This document shows, piece after piece, positions 1 to 5,534 of a stretch of 9,349 nt of DNA (positions within the stretch are counted from its first letter, which is position 1; each line of letters opens with the position of its first letter). Made by a program: the position numbers and the translations under genes. The stretch comes from an uncultured Lachnospiraceae bacterium (lineage in GTDB: Bacteria; Bacillota; Clostridia; Lachnospirales; Lachnospiraceae). A model generated the notes under the pieces. It was not told where the DNA came from, searched no databases, and saw only the letters and a program-made list of their open reading frames with translations. Where the stretch lies: assembly GCA_958405355.1 (NCBI GenBank), contig CATYEA010000067.1, forward strand, positions 1 to 9,349. The letters run 5' to 3'.

Positions 1-1
1 A

Positions 2-1669
2 GAGCTGTTAAGCATCAAGGAAGATGATAAAGAGATTAAAGAACGTTTTTATAAGGATTTGGAATTTGGTACCGCAGGTCTTCGAGGTATTATTGGTGCC
101 GGAACAAACCGGATGAATATTTACACTGTGCGTAAGACGACGCAGGGGCTGGCCAACTACATAAAGAAACAAAATGGGGAATCCAAGGGCGTAGCTATTG
201 CGTTTGATTCACGGCGTATGTCACCGGAGTTTGCTGCAGAAGCAGCGCTCTGTCTGGCTGCAAACGGTATTAAAGCTTATTTATTTGAGTCTTTAAGACC
301 GACACCGGAACTGTCCTTTGCAGTGCGTGAATTGGGCTGTATCGCCGGAATTAATATTACAGCAAGCCACAATCCGCCGGAATATAACGGATATAAAGTT
401 TACTGGGAAGACGGCGCTCAGATCACACCGCCACATGATGGCGGAATTATGACTGAGGTTCAGGCTGTAACCGATTATAATAACGTTTTGACGATGGATA
501 AGGATGAAGCTGTTAAAGCTGGTCTCTGTACGATCATCGGCAAGGATATTGACGACAAATATATCGCCCGTCTGAAAGAACAGGTGAAACATCCGGAGGC
601 CATTCAGGCTATGGGAAAAGACTTGAAGGTTGTCTATACACCGCTTCATGGTACAGGGAATATCCCGGCCCGCCGGATTTTAAAAGAACTTGGATTTGAG
701 AATGTATACGTTGTTCCGGAGCAGGAACTTCCGGATGGAGAGTTCCCGACAGTCAGCTATCCGAATCCGGAAGCGGATGAAGCTTTTGTACTCGGTCTGA
801 AGCTGGCTAAAGAAATAGATGCAGATCTGGTTCTGGCGACAGACCCGGATGCAGACCGTCTCGGTGTTCGTGTAAAAGATAAAAACGGCGAATATCATAA
901 TCTCACAGGCAATATGTCCGGCTGCCTGTTGGCTGAATATACAATCAGCCAGATAAAGGCATTGAACGGCGGATTGCCGGAGGATGGCGCACTGATTAAA
1001 ACAATCGTAACAACAAACATGGCGGATGCCATTGCAAAGGGTTACGGCATTCGTCTGATCGAGTGTCTGACCGGTTTCAAATATATTGGACAGCAGATTC
1101 TTGGTTTTGAGACAAGCGGAAAGGGCACTTACCTTTTTGGCTTCGAGGAAAGCTATGGCTGTCTGATTGGTACGCATGCAAGGGACAAAGATGCCATTGT
1201 CGCAACAATGGCTCTCTGTGAAGCTGCCGCATATTATAAGACTCAGGGCAAGACGCTTTGGGATGCAATGGTGGACATGTATGAGAAATACGGATACTAT
1301 AAGGACGATGTGAAATCCATCTCCTTATCCGGAATTGAAGGCCTGGCTAAGATTCAGTCCATTATGGAAACACTGCGGTCCAATCCGCCGAAGGAGATCG
1401 CGGGTCTGACGGTAACTTCCGCCCGGGATTATAAGAAGGATGAAATCGTGGATATCCAGACAGGTGCCGTTCGTCCGACCGGCCTGCCAAGCTCCAACGT
1501 GCTTTATTATGATCTGACAGATGACGCATGGCTTTGTGTACGTCCTTCCGGAACAGAACCGAAGATTAAGTTCTACTACGGAATTAAAGGTACATCCCTG
1601 GCCGATGCCGATGCAAAATCTGCTGCTGTCAGCGAGGCGCTGGATGCATTGATCGCAACGATGGTTTAA
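2..1669 (+). CDS. Phospho-sugar mutase (phosphoglucomutase/phosphomannomutase family), 5'-partial
   Basis: Alpha-D-phosphohexomutase, probably interconverting glucose 1-phosphate and glucose 6-phosphate in the cytoplasm (family knowledge; mannose phosphates are an alternative). The frame is open to the left window edge: codons from base 2 read ELLSIKEDDKEIKERFYKDL directly into EFGTAGLRG, a conserved N-terminal block. The gene therefore starts upstream, and the TTG at 59 is not the start. About 555 residues are present; full-length Firmicute relatives are about 575-580, so roughly 20 residues are missing. All four active-site elements are visible: the phosphoserine loop TASHNP (Ser codon at 365-367), the metal loop DPDADR (842-859), the sugar-binding loop GFEESYG (1139-1159) and the C-terminal phosphate-binding loop RPSGTEPK (1541-1564). 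It ends in TAA and is followed by a strong terminator, so it is transcriptionally separate from the next gene. Substrate preference cannot be read from the sequence. Confidence 0.95.
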   Translation, partial: ELLSIKEDDKEIKERFYKDLEFGTAGLRGIIGAGTNRMNIYTVRKTTQGLANYIKKQNGESKGVAIAFDSRRMSPEFAAEAALCLAANGIKAYLFESLRPTPELSFAVRELGCIAGINITASHNPPEYNGYKVYWEDGAQITPPHDGGIMTEVQAVTDYNNVLTMDKDEAVKAGLCTIIGKDIDDKYIARLKEQVKHPEAIQAMGKDLKVVYTPLHGTGNIPARRILKELGFENVYVVPEQELPDGEFPTVSYPNPEADEAFVLGLKLAKEIDADLVLATDPDADRLGVRVKDKNGEYHNLTGNMSGCLLAEYTISQIKALNGGLPEDGALIKTIVTTNMADAIAKGYGIRLIECLTGFKYIGQQILGFETSGKGTYLFGFEESYGCLIGTHARDKDAIVATMALCEAAAYYKTQGKTLWDAMVDMYEKYGYYKDDVKSISLSGIEGLAKIQSIMETLRSNPPKEIAGLTVTSARDYKKDEIVDIQTGAVRPTGLPSSNVLYYDLTDDAWLCVRPSGTEPKIKFYYGIKGTSLADADAKSAAVSEALDALIATMV

Positions 1670-1686
1670 TAAAATATTAAAATTTG

Positions 1687-1720
1687 AGGAGTTCAGACGT
1701 GTGGTCTGGGCTCCTTTTTT
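1687..1720 (+). terminator. Rho-independent terminator of the phospho-sugar mutase gene
   Basis: An 11-bp stem (GGAGTTCAGAC, 1688-1698, with GTCTGGGCTCC, 1704-1714; two G-U pairs in the middle) closes a GTGTG loop and is followed directly by six T (1715-1720). It begins 18 nt after the mutase stop codon. Confidence 0.9.
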
Positions 1721-1723
1721 GTT

Positions 1724-1752
1724 GCATATTTGTCCGCTATGAGTCATAAGTT
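1724..1752 (+). promoter_or_regulatory. Possible sigma-E-like promoter for the lipoprotein-sipL unit
   Basis: GCATATT (1724-1730) and CATAAGTT (1745-1752) are separated by 14 nt. This resembles the mother-cell sigma-E pattern (kmATATT, 14-15 nt, CATACA-T), with two mismatches in the -10 element. The same stretch can be read as a weak sigma-A promoter (TTGCAT, 17 nt, CATAAG). A promoter is expected here because a terminator lies just upstream. Sigma-E control would suit a coat-morphogenesis gene. The leader would be very short, with the ribosome site near the predicted start of the RNA, so the call is tentative. Confidence 0.35.
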
Positions 1753-1776
1753 TGTAAAAAAGGTGGTTCATGGGTT

Positions 1777-2199
1777 ATGAAAAGGATGTATCGAAGATTT
1801 TTGAGTGTTTTGGCGGCACTGTGCCTTTGCTTGTTCATTGGCGGCTGCAGCATGTTTGATACGTCGGATAAAAAGATATCCGATATGGAGTTTACGGTGG
1901 CAGATGCGGAAGAATTGCCGGAGGAAATAAAGGCAATGATTGAGGAACGGAAAAATGAGGCTTTCCAGATGGCATATCATGACGGAAACTATTCATATAT
2001 TATTGTTGGGTATGGGCAGCAGGAGACATCGGGATATAGTATACAAGTGAACGATGTCTATCAGGGAGAGAACGGTATATGGGTGGATACGGATCTGATC
2101 GGACCGGAAAAATCGGAGACCACGGAGGCCGTAGCGTCCTATCCCTTTGTTGTCATAAAGATTGAAAGTGTGGACCAGACAATTCGATTTAAAAGTTAA
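1777..2199 (+). CDS. Small lipoprotein with PrcB_C-like domain
   Basis: A 140-residue predicted lipoprotein of unknown function. Residues 1-23 form a type II signal peptide: basic MKRMYRR, a hydrophobic core, then the lipobox IGGC with the lipidated Cys at 24. The mature protein has a short charged linker (about 25-70) and a C-terminal domain (about 72-131) with the pattern VGYGQQETSGYSI followed by SYPFVVIKI. This resembles the PrcB_C domain, found in a subunit of a Treponema protease complex and in many Firmicute lipoproteins (recognised from memory). The ATG at 1777 has AGGTGG at 1761-1766, a slightly long spacing of 10; an ATG at 1770 is out of frame. Its TAA lies inside the ribosome site of the next gene, 11 nt from that start, so the two are almost certainly co-transcribed. 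A sporulation or envelope role is inferred from this linkage only. Confidence 0.8.
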   Translation: MKRMYRRFLSVLAALCLCLFIGGCSMFDTSDKKISDMEFTVADAEELPEEIKAMIEERKNEAFQMAYHDGNYSYIIVGYGQQETSGYSIQVNDVYQGENGIWVDTDLIGPEKSETTEAVASYPFVVIKIESVDQTIRFKS

Positions 2200-2210
2200 G
2201 GAGGCTTTTT

Positions 2211-2966
2211 ATGAATTTATCAAAAACATATATCCGGGTGCCGATGTATAAGAACAGCGCATCGGTTCAGATGACATTGGATAATGATTTTAATGTGCCG
2301 GATACAAAACCGGATATTGAACGTCTGATTCAGGAAAAGGGAACACTCCATATCCGGGATGTGAAGCCGTCAAAGGATAAGTGCCTTATTCGGGGGGAGC
2401 TGGTGTTTGGCGTTCTTTATATGGGGGATGAGGGCAACGGTCAGCTTCAGTCCATTGAAGGTTCGATTCCGTTTGAAGAAACAGTTAATATGGACGGACT
2501 TCAGGAAATGGATCAGATGAGTGTCCGGTGGGATATGGAAGATCTGCGTACCGGCATGATAAATTCGCGGAAGATCAGTGTGCGTTCGATTGCAGTCCTT
2601 CATGTGACGGCTGTTCGGATGGGGGAAGAGGAAGTGGCAACAGCCATGGAGGATGGTGAGGATTTATGGGCACAGAATCGGACCTGTCATCTGAGCCAGC
2701 GGTGTGTCAGTCAGAAAGATCAGCTCCGTATCCGCGAGGAAGCGGCGATTCCGGCCAATCGTCCAAATATGATGGATATTATATGGTATCAGGAAAACCT
2801 GGAAAATCTGGAGATGAAGCTTCAGGACGGCGGGGTGCTGATTCGGGGGCAGTTGTCCGTGTTTTTACTGTATCGGGATGAGACATTGGAAAATCCGGTG
2901 AATGATGTGGAACTGACAGTACCGGTGGATGGACGGATTGACCCAGGAAATGATTCCGGATATTAA
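2211..2966 (+). CDS. sipL: SipL-like protein, N-terminal part (two SPOCS/DUF3794 domains)
   Basis: A 251-residue frame with an ideal start: TAAGGAGG at 2197-2204, spacing 6 to the ATG, overlapping the stop codon of the lipoprotein gene. No signal peptide or membrane segment is visible, as expected for a mother-cell cytoplasmic coat protein. SPOCS-type segments lie at about residues 40-95 (alternating strands ending in a SIPFEETV-like motif) and about 175-241 (ending in VELTVPVDG). The N-terminus contains FNVPDTKPDIERLIQEKG, typical of the start of these proteins. After about residue 244 (GRID) the reading frame leaves the family pattern and stops at 2964-2966 with an unrelated tail, PGNDSGY. 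On its own it would lack the third SPOCS segment and the LysM domain that in SipL contacts SpoIVA, so it would probably not be functional. Confidence 0.8.
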   Translation: MNLSKTYIRVPMYKNSASVQMTLDNDFNVPDTKPDIERLIQEKGTLHIRDVKPSKDKCLIRGELVFGVLYMGDEGNGQLQSIEGSIPFEETVNMDGLQEMDQMSVRWDMEDLRTGMINSRKISVRSIAVLHVTAVRMGEEEVATAMEDGEDLWAQNRTCHLSQRCVSQKDQLRIREEAAIPANRPNMMDIIWYQENLENLEMKLQDGGVLIRGQLSVFLLYRDETLENPVNDVELTVPVDGRIDPGNDSGY

Positions 2967-3765
2967 GATACATATGGATCATCTGAATCTGGATATCCGC
3001 AGTGATAAAGATGGGGAGGCCCGGATTGTGGGCGTCGAAGCCGTATTGGCTGCAGAGATGAATATTTATCAGGAAGAGACGTTAAAGCTTCTGCAGGATA
3101 TTTATTCGTCGAAAATCACATTGATTCCGGAGAAAAAGCAGCTTTGTCTGGATAATCTGGTATTGAAAAATCAGTCCAGTTGTCCGATTCGGGAAAAGGT
3201 GCATCTGGGCAGTGAGGGTGTGCGGATGCTGCAGATCTGTCATACCCGGGCCACAGTAAAAATCGACCAGACGGAAATCAATGAAGACGGCATTCTTGTT
3301 GAGGGCGTTGTCTATCTTGGGATTCTTTATATTGCGGCCGATGACAGGAAACCGGTGAATTCGGCGAAAGCCGCGATTCCATTTTCTTATACGGTAGAGT
3401 CGGAAAATATCGGAGAAGGGGATTCCTATGACATTTTCCCGAGTTTGGAACAATTGAGCGCTACAATGACAGATAACGATGAAATTGAAGTAAAGATGGT
3501 GATTTCCCTGGACGCATCCATTTTTAAATCTGAAAATATTCAGGTTGTGACCCAGGTGAGGGAAGAACCTCTTGATTTTGAAAAAATTGAGGCAATGCCG
3601 GGGATGACCGGACATGTGATTGAAGAGGGAGATTCCATCTGGACGCTGGCTAAAAAATATTATGCTTCACCGGAGGATATTCGGGAAGTCAATGGTTTAA
3701 AGGGGGATGAACTGCCGGTAGGGCAGCCAATTCTTATTATGAAAAATATGGAAATATTGAAATAA
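2929..3765 (+). CDS. sipL: SipL-like protein, C-terminal part (SPOCS domain + LysM)
   Basis: A 278-codon frame continuing the family sequence with GLTQEMIPDI, the motif that normally follows the VPVDG-type strand found at the end of the upstream frame. One SPOCS domain occupies about residues 105-165 (ILVEGVVYLGILY, then IPFSYTVE). A LysM domain occupies about 229-271 (HVIEEGDSIWTLAKKYY, then GQPILIM). The ATG at 2929 is only the first possible in-frame start. GGTGG abuts it with no spacing, and the in-frame ATGs at 2950 and 2974 have no better site. Independent translation is therefore unlikely to be efficient, and the true 5' end is probably in the 2211 frame. The gene ends at TAA 3763-3765, just before the ispE promoter. 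I see no terminator hairpin after it. Confidence 0.75.
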   Translation: MDGLTQEMIPDIKIHMDHLNLDIRSDKDGEARIVGVEAVLAAEMNIYQEETLKLLQDIYSSKITLIPEKKQLCLDNLVLKNQSSCPIREKVHLGSEGVRMLQICHTRATVKIDQTEINEDGILVEGVVYLGILYIAADDRKPVNSAKAAIPFSYTVESENIGEGDSYDIFPSLEQLSATMTDNDEIEVKMVISLDASIFKSENIQVVTQVREEPLDFEKIEAMPGMTGHVIEEGDSIWTLAKKYYASPEDIREVNGLKGDELPVGQPILIMKNMEILK

Positions 3766-3769
3766 AGAC

Positions 3770-3797
3770 TTGAAAATAAAATAAGTTTCTTTATAAT
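3770..3797 (+). promoter_or_regulatory. Sigma-A-type promoter for ispE-gntR
   Basis: TTGAAA (3770-3775), a 16-nt spacer, and a perfect TATAAT (3792-3797) in an AT-rich stretch between the sipL stop and ispE. The predicted transcription start is near 3804, giving a leader of about 44 nt. Confidence 0.75.
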
Positions 3798-3814
3798 TGT
3801 ATATATAGTGAATA

Positions 3815-3824
3815 TTGTATACAA
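3815..3824 (+). promoter_or_regulatory. Palindromic operator candidate TTGTATACAA
   Basis: A perfect 10-bp palindrome about 11 nt downstream of the predicted transcription start. A degenerate copy, TTGTATATAT, lies 18 bp upstream at 3797-3806, overlapping the end of the -10 element. The TnGTATACnA pattern is typical of operators bound by GntR regulators of the FadR/FCD subfamily (family knowledge). Such a regulator is encoded two genes downstream at 4757, so autoregulation is the simplest inference. Confidence 0.5.
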
Positions 3825-3832
3825 AAAACAAT

Positions 3833-3840
3833 GGGGAAGG
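3833..3840 (+). promoter_or_regulatory. Ribosome binding site deciding the ispE start
   Basis: GGGGAAGG lies 7 nt before the ATG at 3848. It selects this codon over the in-frame TTG at 3815, which sits inside the TTGTATACAA palindrome and has no ribosome site. Confidence 0.7.
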
Positions 3841-3847
3841 AACAGAG

Positions 3848-4726
3848 ATGAATACGATTCAGATGAAGGCATATGGCAAAGTGAATTTGGGACTGGATGT
3901 TATCCGGCGGCGTAAAGACGGATATCACGAAGTACGGATGATCATGCAGACAGTTCAGCTATATGACAAGATAACGATGGAAGAAAGACGTCAGAAAGGT
4001 ATTACGCTGGAAACGAATCTGTCATTTCTTCCTGTGAATGAGAACAATATTGCTTATAAAGCGGCCCGGATGCTTATGGAAGAATTTCATATTTCGGGAG
4101 GCTTGAATATAAAAATTGAAAAACATATTCCGGTGGCGGCCGGAATGGCCGGCGGGAGTACGGATGGAGCAGCGGTGCTTTACGGTGTAAACCGGATGTA
4201 TCAGCTTGGACTGACACAGCGGCAGCTCATGGAACGAGGCGTTCGTCTCGGAGCCGATGTGCCGTACTGTATTATGCGGGGGACGGTGCTTTCGGAGGGT
4301 ATTGGTGAGATACTGACGCCGGTGGCAGCCATGCCGGATTGTCATATCCTCGTTGCCAAACCGCCGATCAGTGTGTCTACGAAATATGTTTATGAGCATT
4401 TGAAGCTGGATTCAGTGGAACATCATCCGGATATCGATGGCATGGTGGCGGCCCTGGAGGCAGGAAGCCTTAAAGGGGTTGCGGACCGCATGGAAAATGT
4501 CCTTGAAACCGTGACAATTCCTGAACATCCGGAGATCGAGCAGATTAAGGAAGTGATGTGTTCGGAAGGGGCGTTAAATGCCATGATGAGCGGCAGCGGA
4601 CCGACAGTATTTGGAATTTTTGAAGATAAGAAACAGGGATTGAAGGCAAGAGATATTCTGAGAAACGGAACACTGGCAAAACAAGTGTATCTTGTGAAGC
4701 CTTTTAATCCCCGATTGAATCGTTAA
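3848..4726 (+). CDS. ispE: 4-diphosphocytidyl-2-C-methyl-D-erythritol kinase
   Basis: Cytoplasmic GHMP-family kinase that phosphorylates CDP-methylerythritol with ATP in the MEP pathway to isopentenyl diphosphate, the source of undecaprenyl carrier and other isoprenoids. The 292-residue length is normal. Landmarks: N-terminal AYGKVNLGL with the expected active-site Lys at 11; DGYHEV (24-29); the ATP-binding glycine-rich loop PVAAGMAGGSTDGAAVL (95-111); GADVPYC (135-141) with the catalytic Asp at 137; and the C-terminal MSGSGPTVFGIF (247-258). All key residues are intact. It is the first gene after a strong promoter and palindromic operator, and is followed after 30 nt by a GntR regulator with its own GGAGG site. 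The pair looks like one operon ending at the terminator near 5461-5505. Confidence 0.97.
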   Translation: MNTIQMKAYGKVNLGLDVIRRRKDGYHEVRMIMQTVQLYDKITMEERRQKGITLETNLSFLPVNENNIAYKAARMLMEEFHISGGLNIKIEKHIPVAAGMAGGSTDGAAVLYGVNRMYQLGLTQRQLMERGVRLGADVPYCIMRGTVLSEGIGEILTPVAAMPDCHILVAKPPISVSTKYVYEHLKLDSVEHHPDIDGMVAALEAGSLKGVADRMENVLETVTIPEHPEIEQIKEVMCSEGALNAMMSGSGPTVFGIFEDKKQGLKARDILRNGTLAKQVYLVKPFNPRLNR

Positions 4727-4756
4727 GTCATACAGATTAGGAGGAAGTGAGAAGAA

Positions 4757-5446
4757 ATGCACAATTTTCAGATGAATATTAATGAGTATCTGCCCCTGAG
4801 AGATGTGGTATTTTATACGCTCCGGCAGGCCATTTTAAAAGGCGAACTGGAACCGGGTGAGCGTTTGATGGAGATGCAGCTTGCAGAACAGCTTGGTGTC
4901 AGCCGGACACCGATTCGTGAGGCGATCCGCAAACTGGAGCTGGAAGGCCTGGTATTGATGATTCCAAGACGGGGCGCTATTGTTGCGAAGATTACGGAAA
5001 AGGATTTGAGAGATGTACTGGAGGTACGTTCTTCCCTGGAACGCCTGTCCACAGAATTGGCCTGTGAACGTATTAAAGATGAGACGATCGCTGAACTTCG
5101 GCAGGCTCAGGAAGCCTTTAAGGAGGCTCTGGACGGGGATGATATTACCCTGCAGGCTCAGCGGGATGTGGAATTCCACGATGTCATCTATAAAGCGACA
5201 GGGAATCTGAGACTCATTCAGATGTTGAATAATCTGAGAGAGCAGATGTACCGTTATCGTCTGGAATATTTGAAATATGATCTGGCCCATCAGACATTGA
5301 TTGAAGAGCATGAAGCAATCATTGAGGCTATTTCCAAGCGGGATAAGGAGACGGCGACAAATATTATCGTCCGTCACGTTTATAATCAGGAATTGACGGT
5401 CATGAAGAAGATTCAGGCGGATGAAGACATTCCGTCAAAAAAATAA
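4757..5446 (+). CDS. GntR-family transcriptional regulator, FCD (FadR-like) subfamily
   Basis: A 229-residue DNA-binding regulator. The N-terminal winged helix spans about residues 12-80: LRQAILKGELEPGERL, recognition-helix region SRTPIREAIRKLELEGLV, and wing RRGAIVAKI. A helical FCD ligand-binding domain spans about 85-215. The metal-site residues usual in FCD proteins are present: Asp137 and His141 (DVEFH), His185 (EEHEA) and His207 (RHVYN), so it probably binds a metal with a small carboxylate effector. The effector cannot be identified from sequence. The ribosome site TAGGAGG (4738-4744) is 12 nt from the ATG at 4757; the next in-frame ATG, at 4772, is farther away. It lies downstream of ispE in the same apparent operon, whose leader carries a FadR/FCD-type palindrome, so it probably regulates its own transcription. 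Whether it links MEP-pathway activity to other metabolism is unknown. Confidence 0.93.
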   Translation: MHNFQMNINEYLPLRDVVFYTLRQAILKGELEPGERLMEMQLAEQLGVSRTPIREAIRKLELEGLVLMIPRRGAIVAKITEKDLRDVLEVRSSLERLSTELACERIKDETIAELRQAQEAFKEALDGDDITLQAQRDVEFHDVIYKATGNLRLIQMLNNLREQMYRYRLEYLKYDLAHQTLIEEHEAIIEAISKRDKETATNIIVRHVYNQELTVMKKIQADEDIPSKK

Positions 5447-5460
5447 AGAAACCGTGATAA

Positions 5461-5505
5461 AAAAGGAGTCATTTGCACAGACTAGTGCAAAGGCTTCTTT
5501 TTTTT
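5461..5505 (+). terminator. Rho-independent terminator of the ispE-gntR operon
   Basis: TTTGCAC (5472-5478) pairs with GTGCAAA (5485-5491) around an AGACTA loop. The stem extends outward as AAAAGGAGTC (5461-5470) with GGCTTCTTTT (5492-5501), allowing two G-U pairs and one bulged A, and ends in a run of eight T (5498-5505). It lies 14 nt after the regulator stop and just before the ger ribosome site. Confidence 0.85.
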
Positions 5506-5519
5506 GTGCAGAAATGTTC

Positions 5520-5526
5520 GGAGGTG
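5520..5526 (+). promoter_or_regulatory. Ribosome binding site deciding the gerA start
   Basis: GGAGGTG is placed 8 nt before the ATG at 5535. The frame stays open upstream to 5421, but that extension would run through the preceding regulator's 3' end and the terminator hairpin, so 5535 is chosen. Confidence 0.75.
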
Positions 5527-5534
5527 GGAGAAAT

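Larger units (their letters stand above)
2211..3765 (+). pseudogene. sipL: sipL-type spore coat morphogenesis gene (SPOCS + LysM), split by a frameshift
   Basis: The two overlapping frames 2211-2966 and 2929-3765 are the halves of one gene. Together they give about 518 residues, close to the roughly 520 of Clostridioides difficile SipL, with the same order: repeated SPOCS (DUF3794) domains, then one C-terminal LysM. SipL binds the coat ATPase SpoIVA and tethers coat to the forespore; it is the clostridial functional counterpart of SpoVID. As I recall, ispE and a GntR gene also follow sipL in C. difficile, as here. Moving from the first frame to the second needs a +1 shift (or its equivalent) between about 2925 and 2950. 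I see no convincing slippery site or stimulator, so a true mutation or a sequencing/assembly error is more likely than programmed recoding. Both halves keep family-like sequence and normal codon use, so any lesion is recent. Confidence 0.6.

Noticed and set aside
59..61. TTG as the start of the phospho-sugar mutase
   Set aside because: The frame is open to base 2 and the upstream codons read family-like N-terminal sequence, so the gene is cut by the window edge.
680..1177. Long reverse-strand open frame inside the mutase gene, and similar ones at 3082-3615, 4835-5377 and 7364-7747
   Set aside because: They lie opposite well-supported genes, have no ribosome sites, and their translations are low in recognisable motifs.
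2925..2966. Programmed +1 ribosomal frameshift in the sipL-type gene
   Set aside because: There is no slippery heptamer, no rare-codon or stop-codon shift site at the place where family sequence switches frame, no internal ribosome site at shift spacing and no clear downstream hairpin. Shifting at the TAA (2964) would lose the conserved MIPDI motif.
5455..5484. Sigma-G promoter candidate (TGATAA and CAGACTA) upstream of gerA
   Set aside because: Both elements miss several consensus positions, and the -10 candidate lies in the loop of the terminator hairpin.
5421..5534. N-terminal extension of GerA starting near 5421
   Set aside because: It would overlap the regulator's last codons and run through the terminator; the GGAGGTG site points to 5535.
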